Source: Levilactobacillus namurensis (GTDB lineage Bacteria; Bacillota; Bacilli; Lactobacillales; Lactobacillaceae). From it: a stretch of 64,000 nucleotides of DNA. Both the position numbers and the translations under genes were made by a program. The notes under the pieces were generated by a model. The model was not told the origin of the DNA, did not search any database, and saw only the letters and a list, made by a program, of their open reading frames with translations. The stretch covers positions 2,604,001 to 2,668,000 of the forward strand of contig NZ_CP134159.1 of the NCBI RefSeq assembly GCF_032197885.1, written 5' to 3'. Of this stretch, positions 1 through 7,833 are shown piece by piece. The stretch's first letter is position 1, and each line of letters opens with the position of its first letter.

Positions 1-76
1 TATTTTACGACATAGGCTGTATAATTGCGGGTAGTATGAAACCCATCGAGTTTATGGAAAGGGGATTTTAATCCCG

Positions 77-733
77 ATGTATCGTTTCTTTGTTCAACCA
101 CAAATCAACGTGGCTACCCAAAAGTTAGCTGGTTATGAATTGTTATTACGCTCTTCGCACCACGATTACTGGGTAACGCCGACCAATTTTACGGCCGTCT
201 CTATGGCCCAACAGATGGTCCTGTCGCATCGGGAAATCACGAACATTCTTCGTGACCATCCGAACAATCCCCAGATTTCCTTTAACCTGAACCGCGAACA
301 ATTCAACGACCAAGAAACGATTGGTCATCTGATTAGTCTGAAAAAGTCCGTCCCGGGCCTGCACCTGATCATTGAACTGACTGAAGCGCCGTCCTTAAGC
401 GAAGTGCACCGTTTCGCCGCACTGTACAAGGCCTACGACATTGAATTGAGTCTGGACGATGTCGGGACCGATAACCCTTGGACGTCGGCAGTTCGTGAGA
501 TTCTCCCGTTTATGGACACGATTAAGTTCGCCCTCCAGAATTTCCGTCGGCAACACCGGCAGTCCGAGATTCACAACAGTCTGCAGACTTGGCGCGACGT
601 TGCGGACCTGTATCACCTGGGCCTCACCGTTGAAGGCATCGAGGATCAATCCGACGTGGCCTTGGCCGAAAAATACCGCGCGCAAACCACGCAAGGCTAC
701 TACTACAGCAAGCCCGTACCCTATTGTGGCTAA
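77..733 (+). CDS. Stand-alone EAL-domain protein (possible c-di-GMP phosphodiesterase)
   Basis: The 218-residue protein is a single EAL domain without GGDEF, PAS or membrane part. The family hydrolyses cyclic di-GMP or acts as a degenerate c-di-GMP sensor. The signature is written YELLLR (E21) instead of EALLR, but the other catalytic positions appear kept: N70, E100 and E103 in IELTE, D127-D128 in LDDVGT, K150, E186 in VEGIED and Q206 in TQGYYYSKP. It may therefore still be active. The start follows an AAAGGGG ribosome binding site, and a TATAAT box lies at 20-25. No cyclase gene is nearby, so the partner is unknown. The fold is clear; activity is inferred. Confidence 0.8.
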   Translation: MYRFFVQPQINVATQKLAGYELLLRSSHHDYWVTPTNFTAVSMAQQMVLSHREITNILRDHPNNPQISFNLNREQFNDQETIGHLISLKKSVPGLHLIIELTEAPSLSEVHRFAALYKAYDIELSLDDVGTDNPWTSAVREILPFMDTIKFALQNFRRQHRQSEIHNSLQTWRDVADLYHLGLTVEGIEDQSDVALAEKYRAQTTQGYYYSKPVPYCG

Positions 734-800
734 AAGTAATGGCCTTCCTTAACGCTGACAGGCTTTGAAGTGCAATAGAAAAGTTAGATGGTAATTTGAT

Positions 801-1680
801 TTATGCTGCTAAGACTTGATTCCTGTATCTTACAGGGCTCAAGCCTTTTGTTTTCACTGAGATGCGTTCATTATTGAACTACTTGATATAGAGCTTCAAA
901 ATACCTCTTAACTCGGTAAGGTTTTGAATCCTGTATTGATTCAAACACTCATGTTTTAGAAGGCTAAAGAAACTCTCTACTAGCGCGTTATCATGACAAT
1001 TACCTTTACAAGACATGTCTTGAACGATTCCTATCTTTTTGAGCTGTGACTGATAACTAGGAATTTGGTATTGCCATCCTTAATCGGAATGAAGGGTCGG
1101 CTGAATACCTCCGATAAGATGATTTTGGGCCTCATCTAATTTATCTTTGATTAGTTTTTTATTGAGAAAATAACTCGCTACTGCCGCAAGAACCTCGTAA
1201 GCAGTAAAATAGGGTATCCAAAATATATCCATTAACCCGGTTGTAAAAAATCGTTGATTTATTGTCGTCTACTTTAAGTTGTAGTGCTTTAGTTGAACGC
1301 ATATTCAAAACTAGATTGGTATGGTCCGTTCAAGTTTGAACAATATCTGTTTTTTCACTCATCAAAAATACCTCACCATTTAATTATGATGAGGTAATCA
1401 TAGAACACATTGAGCTGGCTTTAAATTCGGTCGGTTATTTACTGCTTACATAACCTCTTTAATTGCCTTGTTGATGACACTGAGATGTAGCTATTTACCG
1501 TTATATAAGACGACCTGCGTGACATCAGTATGCAGAATTGTTAAGGGCTTAGTTGCGGTGAACTTTTGCTTAGGAAAACTAGGCGCGATTTTGCCAATCA
1601 TGACTTTATAAGAAAAGTACCCCACTTTGTCTAACAATTGTAGAGTACTTTCACCTTCTGTATTTTTTATAATGTCATTT
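801..1680 (-). pseudogene. Decayed IS3-family (IS150-type) transposase remnant
   Basis: Translating the minus strand gives pieces of an IS3-family OrfB integrase. First comes a segment ending TILHTDVTQVVLYNGK (about 1590-1490), which carries the first Asp of the DDE triad. Then comes HSD-stop-GWQYQ (about 1100-1070), where one CAA has become TAA. Last is the GNCHDNALVESFFSLLK region with the final Glu, running to LSPVRYRNQVLAA and a stop at 801-803. Several stops and shifts break the frame, so it is inactive. About 200 bases more than expected separate the first Asp from LDEAQNHL, and this extra piece (about 1150-1375) holds a short interrupted frame starting MSEKTDIVQT behind a ribosome binding site, which I do not recognise. 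The element abuts the end of the epimerase gene. Confidence 0.75.
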
Positions 1681-1685
1681 TAAAT

Positions 1686-2375
1686 TTATTGGGCTACCGC
1701 CACACCAGTTGCATCATAGAAATTATGAACCATTTGATTCCAGGCTACCTCAATATCATCATCCAATCCAAACAACCCACTGCGTCCAATAATATAAATG
1801 TCCGGGTTGGCATCATGGATTCGTTTGAACGACTTACGATTTGAAGAACCATCCATTTCAATAAGATAATGATATTGGTTCTCGTCGCGAATATCACGTA
1901 GCTGTACAATTTTATCCAATGCCGATTCTACAAACTTCTCACCGGCAAATCCCGGATCAACGGTCATAATCGTGACTTTATCCAAATCGTCCAAGTATGA
2001 TGCAATAGAGTTTACGGGTGTCTCAGGATTAAGAACTACCCCCGCTTTAAGACCTGCAGCATGAATTTTATTAATCATGCGGTAGGCAGTTCCATTTGCC
2101 CGTTCCGCAGGGAAACAAATGTAATCGCTCCGTGACTTAATCAATTCATCAACCCAGAAAGTAGGATCTTCAACCATTAAATGCGATGAAACTGGGGTAT
2201 TAGTCACTGTTCTTACTTGATCAATAAACCATGGCGATAACGTCAAATTAGGAACAAAGTGACCGTCCATAATATCGATATGAAATGAATCAACTTTATC
2301 ACTTAAGAAGGAAATTTCCTCTTTAAAATTCTTTAAATCCATAGTCATCAACGATGGTGAAAATTTTACATTCAT
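1686..2375 (-). CDS. alsE: D-allulose-6-phosphate 3-epimerase
   Basis: The 229-residue TIM-barrel protein belongs to the ribulose-phosphate 3-epimerase family and follows the E. coli AlsE pattern closely: KFSPSLMTMDL, FHIDIMDGHFVPNLTLSP, SHLMVEDP, VLNPETPV, TIMTVDPGFAGE and EMDGSSN. Metal and catalytic residues (the His and Asp of HIDIMD, the Asp of VDPGF and of EMDGS) are present. AlsE converts D-allulose-6-phosphate to fructose-6-phosphate in the cytoplasm. It is the last gene of a leftward PTS operon (EIIA, EIIB, EIIC, epimerase), which points to uptake of D-allulose or D-allose as the phosphate and its entry into glycolysis. A plain ribulose-5-phosphate epimerase role is less likely but cannot be excluded. 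Confidence 0.85.
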   Translation of the reverse strand: MNVKFSPSLMTMDLKNFKEEISFLSDKVDSFHIDIMDGHFVPNLTLSPWFIDQVRTVTNTPVSSHLMVEDPTFWVDELIKSRSDYICFPAERANGTAYRMINKIHAAGLKAGVVLNPETPVNSIASYLDDLDKVTIMTVDPGFAGEKFVESALDKIVQLRDIRDENQYHYLIEMDGSSNRKSFKRIHDANPDIYIIGRSGLFGLDDDIEVAWNQMVHNFYDATGVAVAQ

Positions 2376-2393
2376 AAATTATTCCTCCAACTA

Positions 2394-3500
2394 TTAAGAA
2401 ATCTGAATATCATCCATATTTAAATCAGCTTCGATAGATTCATCATCAGCCTCTTCATCCTCATCTTCTGTAACCACTGACTTTTTGAGGATAGCTAATG
2501 TCATTCCAGTAACAACGACGTTGGCTACTAATCCTAAAATAAAGCCTAACGGACGAGTCATTGTCGGAATTGCCAACAGACCACCAAATGGTACCTTACT
2601 GTTGGAACTGAAGTACATGGAAATGGCTCCACCGACAGCGCCACCAATTCCTGTTGCCACAACACACCGAACAATATCATTTAAGACAATAGGTAAGACA
2701 CCTTCAACAATTTCAAAAATTCCCATAGGGAATGCCGTTTTAATCGTTTCAACTTCAACCTTAGAGTAAATATTCTTACGGAATAATTTACCGAAGAAGT
2801 AAGCAGCTGTAAATCCTAATGGTGTGGCCATATTAACTAAAATCAAAGCCGTAATTGGTTCATTTACACCAGATGCCTGCATCGTTAAAACAAAAGCAAA
2901 CACCGTCTTATTAATTGGTCCACCATAATCAACACTGGCTAAGATTCCAATCATCAAGCCATAGAAAATCTTGGATGATGTCCCTAAGGAAGCTAAGTAA
3001 TGTGTTAACCAAGTGGTCAACCAACTGATAGGTCCCCCAATTACGTAAATCATGATCAGCGATCCTAGCAACGAAGCAATAAAAGGAACAACCAACATCG
3101 GCATAAGTCCACTAGCCCAACCAGGTAACTTAACATACTTGATAGTAGCTAGAACTAACCAGCCGGCCATAAATCCACCAATTAAACCACCAATGAATCC
3201 AGCACCAATTTGCTGAGCAGCTAATCCAATGACTATCCCGGGTGCGATACCCGGTTTATCGGCAATGGAAAAGGCAATTCCAGTCGAAATAATCATCGGC
3301 AGCATTCCTAAACCGGTACTTCCCATAACGGCTAAAGCGTCCCAGAAAGAAAAGCTTTTAGTTAAATCAGCTGATGAACTTCCACCAAAAGCCAAACCGA
3401 TAGCAATCATGAATCCAGCGCCACAAACAACCGGAATCAAATACGAAATTGCTGTTAATAGATGATTCTTAAGACGTAAACTTTTTAACGCATCTTTCAT
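2394..3500 (-). CDS. PTS fructose-family EIIC permease
   Basis: A 368-residue multi-span membrane protein of the fructose-type EIIC class, with glycine-rich membrane segments and the characteristic GVNEPITALILVNMATPLGF region near residue 215. It ends in a strongly acidic cytoplasmic tail (VTEDEDEEADDESIEAD). It forms the sugar channel and works with the separately encoded EIIB and EIIA just upstream. The stop lies 18 bases before the alsE start, so they form one transcript. The likely substrate, from the alsE link, is D-allulose or D-allose; this is inference. Confidence 0.9.
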   Translation of the reverse strand: MKDALKSLRLKNHLLTAISYLIPVVCGAGFMIAIGLAFGGSSSADLTKSFSFWDALAVMGSTGLGMLPMIISTGIAFSIADKPGIAPGIVIGLAAQQIGAGFIGGLIGGFMAGWLVLATIKYVKLPGWASGLMPMLVVPFIASLLGSLIMIYVIGGPISWLTTWLTHYLASLGTSSKIFYGLMIGILASVDYGGPINKTVFAFVLTMQASGVNEPITALILVNMATPLGFTAAYFFGKLFRKNIYSKVEVETIKTAFPMGIFEIVEGVLPIVLNDIVRCVVATGIGGAVGGAISMYFSSNSKVPFGGLLAIPTMTRPLGFILGLVANVVVTGMTLAILKKSVVTEDEDEEADDESIEADLNMDDIQIS

Positions 3501-3521
3501 GATTTTCGTCCCCTAACCTAA

Positions 3522-3851
3522 TTAAGCATGAGCTTTTTGCTTTTTGCTAGCGATTTCAGCCGCCTTGTCCAACAATTTATTTGGCGACTTAATGGCAATG
3601 TCAGTAGGTACCGTAATTTTAGTGATGTTGGCGAACCGATCCATTCCTTTAATCTTTACATCAACTGCAAGAATAGCGATGTCAGCGCTTTCAATATCTT
3701 CTGGCGTTAATGCATCCTGGGTTCCAATCGTCCCCTGCGTTTCCAAATGAATATCAAATTCCTTTTTAGCCGCCGCTTTTTCTAACTTCTCTTGAGCAAT
3801 ATAAGTGTGGGCGATACCAACGGTGCAAGCACATACTCCAACAATTTTCAT
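3522..3851 (-). CDS. PTS fructose-family EIIB
   Basis: A 109-residue soluble EIIB domain. The phosphorylated cysteine is C9 in the segment VCACTVGIAHTY, which corresponds to the usual ACPTGIAHT motif; Pro-Thr is replaced by Thr-Val here. It takes the phosphate from EIIA and passes it to the sugar carried by the downstream EIIC. It lies between EIIA and EIIC with short gaps, as single-domain subunits of one permease. Confidence 0.9.
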   Translation of the reverse strand: MKIVGVCACTVGIAHTYIAQEKLEKAAAKKEFDIHLETQGTIGTQDALTPEDIESADIAILAVDVKIKGMDRFANITKITVPTDIAIKSPNKLLDKAAEIASKKQKAHA

Positions 3852-3867
3852 GATAAATTCCTCCTAA

Positions 3868-4320
3868 TTAATCAAATGCCGCAACAATTTCATCAATATT
3901 ATTTGCGCCCTTAAGCGCATCCAGAACATCATCATCACCCAATTTTTTTGCAAACTCAGATAACATTTTAAGATGAACCTGTGCTCCATCTGGACTATCC
4001 GTAACGGCAAATAACACAACGATTTGAATCTTTTGATCATCTAAGCTTTCCCATTCAATGGGATCATCCAGTGTAGCAATCGCTACAGCTGGATCTTTGA
4101 CACTAACACTTTTACCATGTGGGATTGCCACACCGTTACCAATTCCTGTCATTCCTTGTGATTCACGTACATAAACATCTTTCAAAAATTCTTCTTCATC
4201 ATCAACTGCACCGATTAAATTAAGTTGATGAATCATTTCTTTTAATACTTCATCCTTTGATGTTGCCATGCTATTCACAATAATTGCTTTCGGATTTAAT
4301 GTTTCTTGAACAACTGCCAT
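3868..4320 (-). CDS. PTS fructose-family EIIA
   Basis: EIIA type 2 domain of 150 residues. The active histidine is in GIGNGVAIPHGKS, the family phosphorylation motif. The chosen ATG at 4320 lies 9 bases after an AGGAG site; an in-frame upstream start would add only three residues. It receives phosphate from HPr and gives it to the EIIB encoded next. A second, divergent EIIA lies immediately upstream (4336-4761), so this one is probably the transport EIIA and the other the regulatory one. Confidence 0.9.
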   Translation of the reverse strand: MAVVQETLNPKAIIVNSMATSKDEVLKEMIHQLNLIGAVDDEEEFLKDVYVRESQGMTGIGNGVAIPHGKSVSVKDPAVAIATLDDPIEWESLDDQKIQIVVLFAVTDSPDGAQVHLKMLSEFAKKLGDDDVLDALKGANNIDEIVAAFD

Positions 4321-4335
4321 TCCTAACAACTCCTT

Positions 4336-4761
4336 TTATGATGTCATATTATTAACTGATTTAGTTTGAAACAACGCTTGAACAACCTGATGGTCAGCTA
4401 ATCCACGGACAAATGATCTCATAGCTAACAGTTGCTCTTGCGAAGTTTGTTCACTTAAGAATAGAAAAACAACTCCAGTAACCCATATGCCCTCTTCCGT
4501 CCATTTCACCGGAAACTGGTGACAATCCACTAAAACAATTTTAGCCTCGTGTACCGCAGTCTCCTGACAATGTGGCATTGCAGTTTGCTCATCAATCAAA
4601 GTACTCGAAAGCCGTTCCCTTTTTCTCAAAGCAGCTTCAACTAAAACCGATGATGTAATAACGCCCTCATCCTGTAAGTTAGAACATACTCGTTCAAAGA
4701 GCGCATCTTTTTCTATTGGTTCATGTAACACAAAACGTTGCATTCCTTCTACTTTTTCCAT
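4336..4761 (-). CDS. EIIA-like protein, separately encoded partner of the PRD regulator
   Basis: A 141-residue EIIA type 2 domain with its phosphorylatable His in DEQTAMPHCQET. It starts inside the last codons of the upstream regulator gene (13-base overlap in another frame), so translation is probably coupled. MtlR/LicR-type regulators normally carry such an EIIA at their own C-terminus. Here the regulator stops after its EIIB-like domain and the EIIA is a separate polypeptide. It may act as the regulator's phosphate relay rather than in transport. That role is inferred from layout only. Confidence 0.75.
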   Translation of the reverse strand: MEKVEGMQRFVLHEPIEKDALFERVCSNLQDEGVITSSVLVEAALRKRERLSSTLIDEQTAMPHCQETAVHEAKIVLVDCHQFPVKWTEEGIWVTGVVFLFLSEQTSQEQLLAMRSFVRGLADHQVVQALFQTKSVNNMTS

Positions 4762-6251
4762 GCGGCACCTCCAGACAACTGATTAATAATCTTACGAATA
4801 GCATTTTGATCACGTTGGCTAAATAATGCACTCACCACAATCACTGGAACATCACGCTCTGCTTTTAACGGAATTGTCGAAATAATAAAATCTATATCCC
4901 GATATTTCTGTCGGTTCGTCATATATTGATTCAATGAAATGACATCATCAACGACCAAATTAGGCAGCGTCTTATGAACTTTAACGCGTATAAGCTCAGC
5001 TGTTCCAATACCTGTAGTGCACGCAATTACAATATGCAACGGACGTTTAGTTTGCTCTACTACTCGTGCAATATAAATAGCAATAAAGGCACTTTCATCT
5101 AGAGAGATATTTTCCAATTGATACTTGACAGAAATCTTTTTAGAAGCTTGTACTACAGCATCTAAGATTTGCGGATATTCACGTTTGACCTGATCTAACA
5201 ACTCATTCTTCGCCTGAATTCCATTAGCTAGCCTATTCAACATTGGCCGAATATGATTACTAAGATCTTCAATGATGTCATCTGCGTGAATCGTCATGTG
5301 GAGTATTTCGCCAACCATATACACATAGTCCTGAGCTACTTGAATCGCTCTTTGCGGAAGAATATCTGCACGTTGATCATCACCCGTAATTCGCGAGGCA
5401 TTTAAGTACTCGTAGATATAAGTAATCTCAGTTGCCGGTAATTTTATGTGAGCATACTTTTCAATGCGCCGGCCCATAATCTGCGTACACTCCAGTAATT
5501 TCCGGTTAGGCATCTTACTTTCGGCAACTGGATGGACACCGATGAAGCCTCGATTTCCAACATTACGATACCGATTAATCAGAATATAAACATGGGAAAA
5601 CAAATTAATATCATATGGATATGGAATTTCAATTCTCAAATCCTTTTCCGCATCACGAATCAAATCAATTACAAAGTTTACATCCATTTGATTCAAGGCT
5701 ACCTTGGAGAATTTGAAGATATTATTAAAATCAATAATTCCCGTCAAATCGGTTAATACAGAGATTGCTCGTCGAACAACCAACTCTTCTCCCACAATTG
5801 CCAGTTTCCAATGACTACGATGCATTCGCAAACCATACCGTTCTAGCCATGTCCCAATAACTTTTTCATCGTTATTGATTACAGAATCGCTTACATAAAA
5901 ATTCTTATAAAGACTACGAACATCCATTCCCTGAGGCGACATATACAACAGCCGTAACATTATTTGCTTACGTCGCTTACTGGGTGAAAAACCATCACCG
6001 TTAGAAATATCTACAACGTTACTATATGGTACCTCATCCGTCATAGTCCTTTGGCGATTTATTTCTACTCCCTTTCCTTTCGCTGTAACAATCAGTTTCG
6101 GTTTTCCTACGCGATCATTAATTTGGTTAATTGCCCGATATACTGTCTTTGGCGAAACATTAAGTTGAATGGAAAGTTTTGAAGCCGTTATATATGAATC
6201 TTGCTGATAAAGTAAGTTCACTAGCTCACGATTTACATCTGCTTTAACCAT
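4749..6251 (-). CDS. PRD-domain transcriptional activator (MtlR/LicR type) of the alsE PTS operon
   Basis: The 500-residue protein has an N-terminal winged helix (about 1-60, LSIQLNVSPKTVYRAINQIN), a second HTH region (about 95-150), two PTS regulation domains (about 180-400) and a C-terminal EIIB-like domain (about 410-500) with IACTTGIGTAELI. PRD activators are switched by HPr- and EII-dependent phosphorylation and turn on PTS operons. It is the first gene of the leftward operon that includes the PTS and alsE. Repeated sites and a cre lie just upstream. It lacks the fused EIIA of its relatives, which is encoded by the next overlapping gene. Confidence 0.85.
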   Translation of the reverse strand: MVKADVNRELVNLLYQQDSYITASKLSIQLNVSPKTVYRAINQINDRVGKPKLIVTAKGKGVEINRQRTMTDEVPYSNVVDISNGDGFSPSKRRKQIMLRLLYMSPQGMDVRSLYKNFYVSDSVINNDEKVIGTWLERYGLRMHRSHWKLAIVGEELVVRRAISVLTDLTGIIDFNNIFKFSKVALNQMDVNFVIDLIRDAEKDLRIEIPYPYDINLFSHVYILINRYRNVGNRGFIGVHPVAESKMPNRKLLECTQIMGRRIEKYAHIKLPATEITYIYEYLNASRITGDDQRADILPQRAIQVAQDYVYMVGEILHMTIHADDIIEDLSNHIRPMLNRLANGIQAKNELLDQVKREYPQILDAVVQASKKISVKYQLENISLDESAFIAIYIARVVEQTKRPLHIVIACTTGIGTAELIRVKVHKTLPNLVVDDVISLNQYMTNRQKYRDIDFIISTIPLKAERDVPVIVVSALFSQRDQNAIRKIINQLSGGAAWKK

Positions 6252-6293
6252 TCAGCTCACTCCTTTCTACATAACCTAGAATATCATCCTTTT

Positions 6294-6309
6294 AAGAAAG
6301 CGCTTTCTA
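6294..6309. promoter_or_regulatory. cre (CcpA site) upstream of the alsE PTS operon
   Basis: AGAAAGCGCTTTCT is a perfect palindrome matching the catabolite responsive element core. It lies 43 bases before the regulator start, where CcpA binding would block initiation. This implies glucose repression of the operon. Confidence 0.7.
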
Positions 6310-6312
6310 TAT

Positions 6313-6346
6313 CTTTGTCCATTGCTTTGGTCACTTTGTCCATTGC
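6313..6346. promoter_or_regulatory. Direct repeat, likely activator binding sites
   Basis: The 13-base word CTTTGTCCATTGC occurs at 6313-6325 and again at 6334-6346, exactly 21 bases apart (two helical turns), just upstream of the cre and of the PRD regulator gene. This spacing suits binding of a dimeric activator to one DNA face. The PRD regulator is the natural candidate. Confidence 0.5.
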
Positions 6347-6570
6347 CAATCTCCAAAACCACTACTTTAGATAATCCACTGTTGTCCACCTTTCCTCGGT
6401 CATTGAAAATCATTGACTTGTACTATTAACTATCACTTGATTACCACTAAGTCGCCTAACCCTAATCACATCGTTCAATAATGTCCTTTGAATTTATCCC
6501 TAATCGTCATTTCGTCTCTTCCCCAAAAGTAAACAATCAACTAATTAGCATGGCTAAAATATTTCCATTT

Positions 6571-6600
6571 ATTATTTGACCACTGCAATGGCCAAATAAT
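6571..6600. promoter_or_regulatory. Twelve-base-arm palindrome between the alsE operon and rpiA
   Basis: Arms ATTATTTGACCA and TGGCCAAATAAT (one mismatch) surround a CTGCAA centre. A T-run follows on the plus strand, so it could be an operator or a weak terminator. It lies in the divergent control region. Confidence 0.45.
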
Positions 6601-6656
6601 TTTTCCTATTTCTAAGTATTTAATGGTAGACTGAATTTACGTCATACTTCTTCATT

Positions 6657-6709
6657 AGGAAAGCACAACCATCTTTCCAGCGGGCCTAGATTACCTCTAG
6701 GCCTTTTTA
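6657..6709 (+). terminator. Double hairpin with T-tract: terminator of a short leader or small RNA
   Basis: GGAAAG...CTTTCC (6658-6678) is followed by GGCCTAGA-TTACC-TCTAGGCC and TTTTT (6683-6708). No gene ends here: the left neighbour is transcribed leftward. A plus-strand transcript must therefore start between 6300 and 6650 and stop here, either a small RNA or an attenuated leader of rpiA. Confidence 0.55.
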
Positions 6710-6969
6710 TATAGTAATAATTATTCACGTTCATTATCGGCACCATTAAAAAATTCTCTAATTTTCATTCTCTTCTTCAACACTCATACCTTCTTTCCAT
6801 ATTGACAACTACTTTGGAAAGAGGCAAAATCAAAGTGTTCAATCCTCTCATTAGAATTATGATTGTCAACTAAGTCATTATCCCCAATAGGCTTAGTTCC
6901 ACTTAGTTGACTAACATGACAATTCATTCGAATAGATCTCCCAATCTTCTTCGAAGCTATGGATGCGGG

Positions 6970-7040
6970 GAATCATTCCTCAGTTGACCCCCACTTTTTC
7001 TGGTGGAGGATTGAACTTTCACTACTAAACTGAGGAGATT
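6970..7040 (+). promoter_or_regulatory. Structured rpiA leader that can hide the ribosome binding site
   Basis: TCCTCAGTT (6977-6985) is complementary over nine bases to AACTGAGGA (7028-7036), which contains the Shine-Dalgarno sequence. A small CCAC/GTGG hairpin lies between them. Further upstream, GTCAACTAAGT and ACTTAGTTGAC (about 6867-6915) form another 11-base pair of arms. This could be a translational switch; no known riboswitch class is recognised. Confidence 0.4.
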
Positions 7041-7045
7041 TTATT

Positions 7046-7732
7046 ATGAATCAAAACGAACTAAAAGCGTTGGTCGGTAAGGAAGCCGTTAAACACGTTC
7101 AAGATGGTATGACCTTAGGAATCGGAACAGGCTCAACAGTCCGTTACATGATTGATGCTCTGGGACAAAGAGTCGCTAAAGAAGGACTTAAAATTGTTGG
7201 TGTGGCAACCTCCGATCGTTCTGCTCAGCAAGCAGAATCCCTGGGTATCCAAATTAAGCAATTGGATGACGTCGATCATCTTGATTTAACAATCGATGGT
7301 GCCGATGAAATCGACTCTAACTTCCAAGGAATCAAGGGTGGCGGTGCAGCTCATTTATGGGAAAAAATCGTAGCCATTAATTCTCGAAAAAACATGTGGA
7401 TTGTCGACGAAAGTAAGATGGTTGAACACTTAGGTAAGTTCCCATTACCTTTAGAAGTTATCCCATTCGGTTCCACTCACGTTTTACAAAAGTTAGATAA
7501 AATGGGGCTTCACCCTGCCTTCCGCTTAACACCAGATGGTCATCACGTTTTAACGGATTCTAAAAATTATATTATTGACCTTCATCTTGGCCGCATTGAC
7601 CATCCTCAACAACTTGCACAAACCTTAAATGGTATCGTAGGTATTGTAGAGCACGGGTTATTTTTAAACATCGTCAATACCGTTATTGTCGGTCATCAAG
7701 ACGGCCCCGAGGTTCTGCACGCCCGAGACTAA
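7046..7732 (+). CDS. rpiA: Ribose-5-phosphate isomerase A paralogue
   Basis: The 228-residue RpiA-family protein has [15 protein letters not shown] (phosphate loop) and TIDGADEID. The active-site segment reads [14 protein letters not shown] where typical RpiA has KGGGGALLREKIVA. The catalytic Glu and the Lys remain, but Leu-Arg has become His-Trp. It normally interconverts ribose-5-P and ribulose-5-P. It stands alone, divergent from the alsE PTS operon and followed by a strong terminator. The altered motif and position raise the possibility of another aldose phosphate as substrate, such as allose-6-P; this is inference. Confidence 0.85.
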   Translation: MNQNELKALVGKEAVKHVQDGMTLGIGTGSTVRYMIDALGQRVAKEGLKIVGVATSDRSAQQAESLGIQIKQLDDVDHLDLTIDGADEIDSNFQGIKGGGAAHLWEKIVAINSRKNMWIVDESKMVEHLGKFPLPLEVIPFGSTHVLQKLDKMGLHPAFRLTPDGHHVLTDSKNYIIDLHLGRIDHPQQLAQTLNGIVGIVEHGLFLNIVNTVIVGHQDGPEVLHARD

Positions 7733-7756
7733 TCATAATTAGTTGAAAAATTTAAC

Positions 7757-7806
7757 ACAAAGTCCGCAAACATGCGTCAATTAACGCTAATTTGCGGACT
7801 TTTTAG
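7757..7806. terminator. Bidirectional terminator between rpiA and the PRD regulator
   Basis: AAAGTCCGCAAA (7759-7770) pairs with TTTGCGGACTTT (7791-7802). It has T-runs on both strands and separates two convergent genes. Confidence 0.85.
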
Positions 7807-7833
7807 TATTCCGTGCTTCCCATATACCGGTTA

